Positions 58,501 through 64,000 of a stretch of DNA of 64,000 nucleotides are shown piece after piece. The DNA is taken from positions 6,191,715-6,255,714 of the forward strand of contig CM035362.1 in the NCBI GenBank assembly GCA_020137815.1, read 5' to 3'. Each line of letters opens with the position of its first letter. Within the stretch, counting starts at the first letter, position 1. Under the pieces are notes generated by a model. The model was not told the DNA's origin. It did no database searches and worked only from the letters and a program-made list of their open reading frames with translations. This DNA comes from Hormiphora californensis. Taxonomy: Eukaryota; Ctenophora; Tentaculata; Cydippida; Pleurobrachiidae. The position numbers were made by a program, and so were the translations under genes.

Positions 58501-61377
58501 CATTTCAAATGGACCAGGAACCGACCGAATCAGGAAATACTGGTCCCTGATTGGCTGATAACCAGTCACATGACCTAAATAACGAGTTCTGATTGGTTGT
58601 TTACTTGTGTCGGTCGGTTCCTGACCATTTGTGTCATATATTGGCCGTGGGAAACCAACCCAGGAGTCCTTCTCTCATCCAATCTCTCATTACTTGGGCT
58701 GTTCCAAAGTGACATCTAAGCGAATACCCTTCCCCCACTCTCAATAGGAAAAGACCCACTCGGTAAAGGTGGCCACACTTCATGAGGAAATGTCTCGCAA
58801 AATGGAGGGTCTCTCACAGGTACATACATTCAGTAATTAGTTAGTTAGTAGCCTGTACCCCTGTTTTGATATGTTAACCGTGGTAACTATATATGGTAAC
58901 CATGGTAACTATCATGGTAACCATGGTAACTATCATGGTAACCATGGTAACTATCATGGTAACTATCATGGTAACTATCATGGTAACTATGTATGGTAAC
59001 CATGGTAACTATCATGGTAACCATGGTAACTATCATGGTAACCATCATGGTAACTATCATGGTAACCATGGTAACTATGTATGGTAACCATGGTAACTAA
59101 TTGTAGGTGGGTGGTCTACAGAACCAGATCAGAATGTTGGAGAGCAGTTTAGAGCAAAGTAAGGTGGAAGCCGAGGGAATACAAGCTAAATGCACCAACA
59201 CTGTAAGTAGTTATCACAGCGCTGGCAAGGGGGCTGATCTTACTTTCTTTGGACACAGAGCAGTTAGTTTATGGACATGCAATCTGCGGTTCATTCTCCT
59301 AAACTATGTGATACATTACCTTTACCCAATTGTGTCACAGAAGACTGCCCTGATCTCCGATGTCACACCCCCTTGTAACACGACAACTTCCCTGAGTTTG
59401 TAATTGTCCCACCCCACTAAACAACTTTACTCTGTTTCCCCGCGGGTTTGAACACAACTTCCCCCTCCAGGTGACAGAGTACAGTAGTAAACTACTAGCC
59501 TCTGAGAAGAGATGCTCTGGACTCCGAGAGGAGATGGAAAGTATCAGGGATACAGTCAGATCACGTGATCAGGATATTGAGCAGCTGAAGATTCAACACG
59601 ATCTAGCGTTAGAGAAGTTGAGGAGAGATCACATTACACGGGAGGAGCATGATCAGGCAGTGTTCAATTTGGAAACTGCTTACGAAATGAATCTACAGGT
59701 AGTTATAGAGTACTTATTAGACATTAGGAATTAGAGATTGGAGAGGTGGATTGGTAACGAAGTTACCCCTCCCTTGCCGGCGCGCGAAGCACACCAAACA
59801 GAGTGTGAGGTGTCTTCGATACCAAAGAGGTGGACGTCACTGGACGGTGGTACGATCACAATTGTTCGTATCAGACCCTCCTTCACCAATCTTGTGAAAA
59901 GGAGGGTTCTGTAAATTACCCCTTCTAAGTCTCTCACCCCTAACTCCTTCTCCCCCTAACCCCTTCTCCCCCTAACCCCATCCCCCTAACCCTTTCTCTC
60001 ACCCCTTTCTCCTTCTCTCACCCCTAACTCCTTCTCTCACCCCTTTCTCTCACCCCTTTCTCTCACCCCTTCCCCCTAACCCCTTTCTCTCACCCTATCC
60101 CCCTAACTCCTTCTCTCACCCCTAACTCCTTCCCCCCTAACCTCTCACCCCTAACCCCTTTCTCAACCCCTTCCCCAATCCCCCTTTCTCAACCCCTAAC
60201 TCATCCGCCCTTTTCTCGACGAGTGTACCAGTATTGGTGTAACAATAACCCCTTCCCTCTTCATTCTAGGAGCAGAGGACCCAGCTTGAGAGCGAGATGA
60301 AGCAACTGAGAGAGGAACTAGGAACAGATCATCTGGAGAGTGTTACAAAGAGACATCGGAGTGAAATTGAGGCGACACGGGCTGAAATAATATTCGAAAC
60401 AAGACAAGAATATGATGATAAAATGCGGTCGTGGAAGGTGCGTGTTTCTCTCTCTTTCTCTCCCTTTCACTCCAAACCACCCATCCCTCCGTCTCTATAA
60501 ATCCCCCTCTCTTCCTCCAGGAGTCTCTCTCCCTCTGTCTCTATAACTCCCCCTTCTCTCGCTATAATCCTCCCCTCTCTCGCTATAACTCCCCCTCTCT
60601 CGCTATAATCCTCCCCTCTCTTGCTATAACTCCCCCATCTCTCTCTCTCGCTATAACTCCCCCATCTCTCTCTCTCTCTCTCTCTCTCTCGCTATAACTC
60701 CCCCCTCTTCCCCCAGGAATCTATTGAGCACCCCTCTCTCCCTATATTCTATAACTCCCCATCTCTCTCTATGCTCTATACCCCCCTCTCTCCCAGGAAT
60801 CCACTGAGCAACCCCCCCCCCCCCTCTCTCTCTCGCTATAACTCCCCCCTCTTCCCCCAGGAATCCACTGAGCAACCCCCCCCCCCCCTCTCTCTCTCGC
60901 TATAACTCCCCCCTCTTCCCCCAGGAATCCACTGAGCAACCCCCCCCCCCTCTCTCTCTCGCTATAACTCCCCCCCCCCCTTTCCCAGGAATATATTGAG
61001 CAACCCCCATCCCCATAACTCCCCTCTTCCCCCAGGAATCTATTGAGCAGCAGAACCTAGAGGAAATGAACCGAGTTATGTCAGACAACAGCAGAGAGCG
61101 ACAGAAACTTCTCCGGGAACTGGAACTCCTCCGTGATCACCACACAAACAAGAAAACACCTAACTCAGACCATTTAGACAATGTGGGTAGACTATCTGTT
61201 AGCTCGGAGTGCAGTGACCTCAGCCTGTTAGAGACTGAGTTCGAATATTTGAAGGAGATATTGTTGAGGTATCTGAAAGGGGAGCATACTGAACAATTGT
61301 TGAAGGTCGTCATGGCGATCCTAAAATTTAGTGATAGAGAGAAAGCAGAGATTATCTCAAAACGAATTATGAGCTGA
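28896..61377 (+). CDS. GOLGA4: GRIP-domain golgin, GOLGA4 (golgin-245)-like, 37 exons
   Basis: A 2,564-residue coiled-coil protein assembled from 37 exons whose phases all match. Exons 1-20: 28896-28946, 29118-29276, 29469-29582, 29867-29995, 30825-30960, 35434-36503, 36761-36808, 37346-37408, 37579-37708, 39413-39573, 39732-39837, 40128-40513, 40791-40910, 41041-41231, 41462-41549, 41692-41815, 41934-42079, 42888-43135, 43553-43698, 44220-44344. Exons 21-37: 44823-44963, 52455-52642, 52869-53034, 53477-53629, 54669-54813, 54974-55074, 55245-55345, 55516-55666, 55948-57189, 57484-57621, 57878-58099, 58187-58486, 58748-58819, 59107-59202, 59471-59698, 60270-60437, 61036-61377. The start MFKGLKARI and a C-terminal GRIP domain ([14 protein letters not shown]) match GOLGA4, the trans-Golgi tether recruited by ARL1. 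Human GOLGA4 is about 2,230 residues, so this is slightly longer, partly from a Ser-rich exon 6. Orthology is inferred from these landmarks without an alignment. Confidence 0.88.
29409..29468 (+). repeat. Duplicate of exon 3 start with its own acceptor
   Basis: CCCCAG followed by TCGAGTGATGTTGAGACATT repeats at 29409 and 29469. The 60 bp between the two acceptors is open in the golgin frame, so use of the upstream site would add 20 residues. Confidence 0.85.
29592..29697 (+). mobile_element. CCAAT/E-box MITE, copy 2
   Basis: AGGAACCGACC at the left and GGTCGGT at the right flank CTGATTGGCTGATAACCAG. GTCACGTGAC occurs twice here (29621 and 29642) because of an internal duplication. It lies in golgin intron 3, 10 bp after the donor. 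Confidence 0.75.
30111..30824. repeat. C-rich minisatellite with copies of the exon 5 acceptor
   Basis: Units of AAACAAACACCCCC fill 30188-30385, and related CTAAACTTACACCCCAACAA units fill 30588-30690. CAGGG[CA]GAGTCTG..., the acceptor and start of exon 5, recurs at 30111, 30170, 30480, 30575 and 30711 before the true site at 30825. Confidence 0.9.
30961..35433. other. Golgin intron 5, 4.5 kb of repeats
   Basis: From left to right: an AT-rich lead; garbled sequence (31178-31810); unique DNA with no gene seen (31811-32380); (GA)n at 32380-32715; a TTTGCTCTATCATTTCTTCC minisatellite at 33120-33300; AGTTTGTTACATTAACTAGA units at 34260-34390; AAGAGAGAAGTGAGAGAGAA units at 34530-34760; and (CT)n at 34861-35000. 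No exon with matching phase was found. Confidence 0.6.
31178..31810. other. Garbled homopolymer-rich sequence, likely assembly error
   Basis: Runs such as GGGAAAAATTT, CCCCCCCCTTCCCC and AAAAACCCAAAA dominate, with no open frame on either strand. This looks like uncorrected or low-quality calls spliced into an otherwise normal intron. Confidence 0.55.
35434..36503 (+). CDS. GOLGA4: Golgin exon 6, Ser-rich disordered linker
   Basis: A 1,070 bp exon encodes residues about 197-553. The acceptor CCTATAG at 35431-35433 supplies two bases that complete the split codon from exon 5, and GATATTGAG|GTGAGA supplies the donor. The frame otherwise runs on to a TGA at 36537, so retention would end the protein. 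Content is Ser/Pro-rich and basic-acidic: [11 protein letters not shown] twice, then repeats of the SKSSDR type ([20 protein letters not shown]). No domain and little coiled coil is seen. It sits where vertebrate GOLGA4 has a shorter acidic linker. Confidence 0.75.
36640..36750. repeat. TCTAACATGTGTCTAACATGAA minisatellite
   Basis: Five units of about 22 bp in intron 6, ending 10 bp before the exon 7 acceptor. Confidence 0.9.
36761..44963 (+). CDS. GOLGA4: Golgin exons 7-21, first coiled-coil half
   Basis: Fifteen exons encode heptad-rich sequence. Exons 10-11 read [28 protein letters not shown], which closely resembles the GOLGA4 segment containing CKETIQ and SEKEALQEQLD; this is the best internal evidence for the family. 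Exon 12 has a repeated ARAETQT. The longest exon here is exon 12 (386 bp). All junctions are GT-AG. Introns are 60-1,700 bp and mostly tandem repeats. Confidence 0.85.
37034..37275. mobile_element. TA-flanked MITE L in golgin intron 7
   Basis: GTGGGAGACACTAGCGTGGT and ACCACGCTAGTGTCTCCCAC are inverted ends flanked by TA. The arms continue through GCGCCACACCAATTTCGTTT to about 60 bp. Confidence 0.9.
37460..37539. repeat. (CT)n microsatellite
   Basis: About forty CT units, ending 40 bp before exon 9. Confidence 0.95.
37709..38040. repeat. Tandem copies of the exon 9 end and its donor
   Basis: GGAGGATTCTCTGACACTGA with ATCTATAAGTAGGT, the last bases of exon 9 plus donor, recurs at about 37790 and 37948, separated by G-rich spacers (37832-37912). 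Confidence 0.85.
38355..38924. mobile_element. Inverted-repeat element M with telomere-like core
   Basis: GCGGACTCTAGTGCTA and TAGCACTAGAGTCCGC are the ends. GGACTCTTTATCTAAA or its inverse recurs about ten times within. A CCCTAACCCTAACC-type stretch lies at 38578-38626. No open frame. Confidence 0.75.
38935..39412. repeat. CCCCTGTATTCACC minisatellite up to the exon 10 acceptor
   Basis: About twenty irregular units of CCCCTGTATTCACCCCCA run directly into CCCCTCAG, the exon 10 acceptor. Confidence 0.95.
39838..40040. repeat. AGATAACAGGGG minisatellite
   Basis: Irregular units of GGAGATAACAGGGGTCAG beginning at the exon 11 donor. Confidence 0.9.
44053..44219. repeat. Two truncated copies of the exon 20 start
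   Basis: CCAGGCAGTGAGGTGTTATC occurs at 44051, 44169 and 44217. The last is the true acceptor. The first copy extends 35 bp into exon sequence, the second about 18 bp. Confidence 0.85.
44351..44522. mobile_element. Pogo/Tigger-like MITE H, 172 bp
   Basis: The same CAGTCGGACCCCGATTTAAC ends as MITE G, flanked by TA, but with most of the interior deleted. It begins 6 bp after the exon 20 donor. Confidence 0.9.
45008..52208 (+). repeat. 31 bp minisatellite array, about 7.2 kb, in golgin intron 21
   Basis: The unit is ACTACCACCATGTGTTGTAT then AGTTGCACTAC, about 230 copies. Variants have CCAAGTG for CCATGTG or lack three bases. Copies are nearly perfect at 45008-46170 and 49250-52208, and heavily corrupted in between. 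As 31 is not a multiple of three, open frames (HYTTTMCC...) appear in all plus frames and are meaningless. Confidence 0.97.
46170..49250. other. Corrupted core of the 31 bp array
   Basis: Random single-base gains and losses hit almost every unit here, unlike the flanking units. This is what uncorrected long-read sequence in a collapsed array would look like. Old diverged units are the alternative. Confidence 0.6.
52455..55666 (+). CDS. GOLGA4: Golgin exons 22-28, coiled coil
   Basis: Seven exons of charged heptad sequence, for example [40 protein letters not shown] and [20 protein letters not shown]. Split codons across 22/23, 25/26 and 27/28 all join. Exon 25 begins at the last unit of a tandem repeat whose units carry the same CGATAG|GTTGC acceptor words. 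Confidence 0.85.
52801..52868 (+). repeat. Copy of the exon 23 start with acceptor
   Basis: CACCACCAG followed by GTTGACGTGTAGAGTTGAGG at 52801 repeats the exon 23 start at 52869. Reading from the copy reaches a stop soon, so it is a decoy. Confidence 0.85.
53215..53370. repeat. GGGACAGAGAGA minisatellite
   Basis: About ten 12 bp units in intron 23. They give Arg/Glu/Thr-rich chance frames. Confidence 0.95.
53954..54668. promoter_or_regulatory. Sixteen tandem X-box-like units in golgin intron 24
   Basis: The unit of about 44 bp is GTTGCCATAGTAACGTCCCT, AGCAACAATTCCCCTCCCC, [AG]AT[TA]G. GTTGCCATAGTAAC fits the RFX X-box consensus, followed by an AGCAAC half-site. Sixteen copies run up to the exon 25 acceptor. 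The array is certain; RFX binding is inference. Confidence 0.5.
55689..55780 (+). mobile_element. CCAAT/E-box MITE, copy 3
   Basis: AGGAAATACTGGTCCCTGAT leads into the shared core with GTCACGTGAC at 55722-55731. It ends in GGTCGGTTCCT, in golgin intron 28. Confidence 0.75.
55948..57189 (+). CDS. GOLGA4: Golgin exon 29, 414-codon coiled coil
   Basis: The largest exon (1,242 bp) is an unbroken coiled coil. Internal repeats are visible: [14 protein letters not shown] then [28 protein letters not shown] then [14 protein letters not shown]; and three KSELE blocks. These suggest short in-frame duplications. It ends at GAACAAAAG|GTGGGT, where a GTTAGGGTGTT array begins. Confidence 0.88.
57190..57420. 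repeat. GTTAGGGTGTTG minisatellite
   Basis: Irregular units of GTTGTTAGGGTGTTA directly after the exon 29 donor. Confidence 0.95.
57484..60437 (+). CDS. GOLGA4: Golgin exons 30-36, coiled coil
   Basis: Seven exons, each a whole number of codons, continue the coiled coil ([60 protein letters not shown]). Phase-0 introns throughout would allow exon skipping without a frameshift. Confidence 0.85.
58507..58631 (+). mobile_element. CCAAT/E-box MITE, copy 4, with intact inverted ends
   Basis: The best-preserved ends: CAAATGGACCAGGAACCGAC at the left and GTCGGTTCCTGACCATTTG at the right. The core matches the other copies, but the E-box is changed to CACATGAC. Confidence 0.8.
58875..59100. promoter_or_regulatory. 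Tandem CATGGTAACTAT array with X-box palindromes
   Basis: CATGGTAAC repeats about twenty times. Wherever two abut as GGTAACCATGGTAAC, the sequence fits GTNRCC-N2-RGYAAC. It ends 7 bp before the exon 34 acceptor. Confidence 0.45.
59935..60190. repeat. CCCCTTTCTCTCACCCCTAA minisatellite
   Basis: Pyrimidine-rich irregular units in golgin intron 35. Confidence 0.9.
60520..61035. repeat. Tandem decoy acceptors of golgin exon 37
   Basis: CCCCCAGGAATC[TC]A[TC]TGAGCA recurs at 60717, 60797, 60861, 60925 and 60989 (a partial copy at 60521), spaced by CTCTCTCGCTATAACTCCCC. The true exon begins at 61036. Confidence 0.9.
61036..61377 (+). CDS. GOLGA4: Golgin exon 37 with the GRIP domain
   Basis: The terminal 113 residues include a last coiled-coil stretch, a Ser-rich spacer ([12 protein letters not shown]) and the GRIP domain at 61231-61365 (residues about 2517-2561). 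The hallmark F-E-Y-L-K with the ARL1-binding Tyr is present, followed by [16 protein letters not shown]. The order and residues are closest to GOLGA4 among GRIP proteins. Only four residues follow before TGA, shorter than the vertebrate tail. Confidence 0.92.
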   Translation, partial: ESIEQQNLEEMNRVMSDNSRERQKLLRELELLRDHHTNKKTPNSDHLDNVGRLSVSSECSDLSLLETEFEYLKEILLRYLKGEHTEQLLKVVMAILKFSDREKAEIISKRIMS

Positions 61378-62225
61378 TACCCAGCTGATAGTACAATTAT
61401 CATGATATTATTTTAATGGGACACGTGTTCATGATCATATAGGATTGTGAAACTACAATATATATTAGTGAGGAAGTTTAGTCTTCTCCTTCCGGATGGA
61501 CAAAATGAGTAGACGGGGTTTTTATTGTAGAAGAATATACAAGTATATTGGTTCGCTGGCGGACAGATCGTGTTTTATGAAAGATATCGGATATTGAGAA
61601 AGCGATACCGGATACCACGGCGTGGTAACTAGTGCGTGGTAACCGTGGTAACGGTGCTAACTCAACAACACAAATACAGATTGAGACATGATATAGTGAT
61701 TCTGATAATTGTTAATTTATTATAAGTGTGGTTGTAAAAATAAGATAAGCGTGTCTTTACAGTTTTAAGTATAACGTTACCATGGTTATGCGAGGGAGTT
61801 ATGTGATGGATGTGATTCCTTTCTGGTATCACCAGACCCAGAGAATCAATTAAACGCGTTTAATTGATTCTATGAGCGTGTGAAACACTGTTCTGAAACA
61901 CTGTTCTGAGACACTGTTCTGAGCGCTCAGATCGGGTCTGACCAGACAGCTGTCTGGCGCCGCGACCCATCTGAGCGCACTGTCGCCAACAAATCAAATT
62001 GGGGTCTGGCGCCGCCAGACAGCCAGACAGTATGATTCTAATTAATTAATCCTAATTAATTACAGCGTATATAATTGAGATTCTATCGGTGCCTAACGAA
62101 GTGCCGTTTGATTGCGTGATTGTGAAGAAGGCAATTATTTTCTCGGTATTTGTTTTCTTTTTTTCTGATTTTCTTTTCACCACTTCCACTAAAGTACCAG
62201 TGTTTGTTATTTGATATACCAGCCA
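61378..62225. other. Intergenic between golgin and CCCH gene
   Basis: No gene seen. GTAACCGTGGTAAC at 61637-61650 is another X-box-like palindrome. TTAAACGCGTTTAA lies at 61850-61863. Three GAAACACTGTTCTGA-type units lie at 61880-61922, and diverged GGCGCCGCGACCC units at 61952-62030. Confidence 0.5.
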
Positions 62226-62226
62226 A

Positions 62227-62442
62227 TAATAAGGGGACATTGGAAACAGCCCACCAAGCAATACCACTCAGAGCTATCACCATTCACCAATGCGGTTTAA
62301 AAATAAAAACTCAGTTGTATAAGCATGTGCACACACGTCCGGCCAATGATCTGACCATGGCTATTGCACGCTCTGACAGTGCAGTGCACTCGCACGTTTT
62401 ACTTTTTGCCCCAGATTGTTGTTTCCAATGTCCCCTTTACCA
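62227..62442. mobile_element. Possible MITE with AAGGGGACATTGGAAACA ends
   Basis: TAAGGGGACATTGGAAACA at 62229 is matched by TGTTTCCAATGTCCCCTTTA ending at about 62440. The interior has no known domain. Confidence 0.55.
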
Positions 62443-62739
62443 AAACACGGATATTTTATTAAATGTAAGAGAATTGAATTAGAATATAACAGTAAAGGAG
62501 GGGGGAATGTTCAGGTGGGAAAACAAAAATAAATAGAGACAGGTGCACAACCAAAATATATATATTATCTTCTCCTCTCCCTGCCCAAAAAAAGGGGGGG
62601 CGAGGGGGGACGAGAAGAGTGGACCTATCTCTCTACCATGGTTGGTATTCCATAAACAAAAACAGGGGGGTTGTGGGGGGATACATATTGGAGTAATCAA
62701 TTTGATCAAAAATTAATAATGCGCCCCTGGGCACATCAC

Positions 62740-62775
62740 ACATGGTAACCATGGTAACTATCATGGTAACCATAA
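62740..62775. promoter_or_regulatory. X-box-like CATGGTAACCATGGTAAC pair
   Basis: GTAACCATGGTAAC fits the RFX consensus, and a second GGTAACCAT follows. It lies just past the stop of the minus-strand CCCH gene. Confidence 0.35.
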
Positions 62776-62821
62776 TGCGCCCCTAGGCACATCACACAAA
62801 GTGTCCATATATTGTGCTGAG

Positions 62822-63104
62822 TTACATAGTTGAAAACAACTGCATTTCTTCTTTAGTGTGCTGGTTGGGGCATTTAGAACGTCTAAAACACTTCACTCCC
62901 CACTGGCATGGCTGCTTCCTGGAGCCTTGTTTCTGAAACAGTGTTGCAATTAGTATCTCTATTATTGTTTTGATACAATGCACCAAACCGAATTCTTATC
63001 ACAGAGATTATAGACTTGAGATATAAAACAGATATATTGTGTCCTCTCACCTGTTTGGAAATATCGGTTTCACCAGCAGTCGTCCAGCCAGCAGATTTAC
63101 CCTT
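62822..63104 (-). CDS. 3' end of a CCCH zinc-finger gene
   Basis: Two minus-strand exons join in phase 0: 63104-63051 (KGKSAGWTTAGETDISKQ, with AG acceptor and GTGAGA donor) and 62932-62822 (acceptor TTTCAG, stop TAA). The last exon encodes PCQWGVKCFRRSKCPNQH, a C-x5-C-x5-C-x3-H finger, then TKEEMQLFSTM. Such a terminal CCCH finger usually binds RNA or another nucleic acid. The rest of the gene must lie upstream, beyond or within 63.1-64 kb, where I could not find further exons. It converges with the golgin. The family is not identified. Confidence 0.6.
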
Positions 63105-63121
63105 CTGAAACAGTAAAGAGG

Positions 63122-63260
63122 TAACAGGGGGGTGATAGATTCTATGAAACAGGTAATTACAGGGGGGCCGATAGATTCTAGTAAACAGTTAATTACAGGG
63201 GGGCCGATAGATTCTAGTAAACAGTTAATTACAGGGGGGCCGATAGATTCTAGAAACCAG
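63122..63260. repeat. 36 bp tandem ACAGGGGGGCCGATAGATTC
   Basis: Four units of about 36 bp (ACAGGGGGGCCGATAGATTC, TAGTAAACAGTTAATT), starting next to the CCCH exon acceptor on the minus strand. Confidence 0.9.
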
Positions 63261-63558
63261 GTAATTACAGGGGCACTATGGGGTCAATTCCCCATAGTGA
63301 GGGGCCGATATTATTCTAGAAAATCATAGTACGGAAGTAGGGTAACTTCTTCTGGGGAACAAAAGAGACCCCGCTCTTTGAACAACTAAAGACCGCTCCC
63401 GCGCAGCATCACACTGCTGACAATGTGTACTTTTCATTGATGGCGCGCAACTTTCACGGGGCGCCAGCGCGACTATCACGTTTTAGCGAGGAGATAGGCC
63501 TAAAAATATACTTCTTGCAGCAGCCTTGGACCTGCATTCTCTCTATTTTCAATAGCTG

Positions 63559-63589
<31 letters not shown>

Positions 63590-64000
63590 TTTCCAAATGC
63601 GTCCCTCACTTGTGCTATTTGTGGTATAAAACGTGAACAAAACAAGAACAAATGTGGGACGACTGAAAATCTGCAAGGAATGAACGAATTCAGAAAATAA
63701 TTATAGAGAGGAAAAGAGAGAAGAGAGAGAGAGAAGATAGCGATACGATGAGAGAGACAGAGAGAGATAGGATAGAGCATATATGAGACTCTGAGATGAT
63801 GGATAGCTCTCAAGAAAGAGGTTCAGATTAGTATGGCAGCGCATCTCGCGATTGCTCTCTCCGCTATATTGATATCTCTCTCGCGCGCTATCTCGCGAAA
63901 AATGCCCCTTGGTACTGTGTGTCAAGTGATGCCCTGTTTTGTACTGTGTGTCAAGTGTCCCATATGGTAACTGTGTGTCACGTGATATGCCCATATATGG
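63261..64000. other. Unassigned end of window
   Basis: Contains (CT)n at 63562-63590, (GA)-rich runs at 63703-63770 and short GATATC/CGCGAG words. A plus-strand piece at 63594-63690 reads LTCAICGIKREQNKNKCG, but it lacks partners and is not called. Confidence 0.4.

Overview
This window is nuclear DNA from an animal, most likely a marine invertebrate. Genes are split by many GT-AG introns, and the recognisable products are metazoan: a golgin with a GRIP domain, a GT31 glycosyltransferase, a rhodopsin-like GPCR and a sushi-domain secreted protein. More than half of the sequence is repeats: minisatellites, (GA)n runs, and inverted-repeat or foldback elements. I suspect a sponge-like or similarly basal animal, but nothing here proves it.

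Layout. 1-3.1 kb: a satellite of about 163 bp units and unannotated DNA. 3.1-4.2 kb (-): a sushi-domain secreted-protein gene with frame breaks. 4.2-10.7 kb: intergenic repeats, including two MITE-like elements, (GA)n and CCCCA runs, a 16 bp minisatellite and a local duplication. 10.8-13.6 kb (+): a two-exon GT31 (beta-1,3-galactosyltransferase-like) gene whose intron holds nested TIR elements. 14.2-17.4 kb: three foldback elements, one a 1.56 kb near-perfect palindrome. 18.9-22.2 kb (+): a ten-exon class A GPCR that stops after TM6, where the sequence becomes poor. 22.2-25.4 kb (-): zinc-finger ORF remnants and a small unknown repeated gene. 25.5-28.7 kb: large palindromes, one nested inside another, with telomere-like repeats.

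28.9-61.4 kb (+): one very large gene that I could assemble by hand as 37 exons with every splice phase matching, predicting 2,564 residues. Its N-terminus, an internal segment and its C-terminal GRIP domain resemble vertebrate GOLGA4 (golgin-245), a trans-Golgi tethering coiled coil. A 1,070 bp Ser-rich exon sits near the N-terminus, and one intron contains a 7.2 kb array of a 31 bp repeat. 61.4-64 kb: convergent with the golgin, the 3' end of a minus-strand gene ends in a CCCH zinc finger at 62.8-63.1 kb.

The most unusual pattern is that many introns are minisatellites built from the exon edge beside them, so splice acceptors or donors with a few exon bases are copied several times (golgin exons 3, 5, 9, 20, 23 and 37; GPCR exon 3). 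Two further regulatory-looking patterns recur: tandem repeats that match the RFX X-box, at five loci, and a small MITE that carries CCAAT boxes and a palindromic GTCACGTGAC E-box. Parts of the assembly (22.15-22.27, 31.18-31.81 and 46.17-49.25 kb) look like uncorrected sequencing error.
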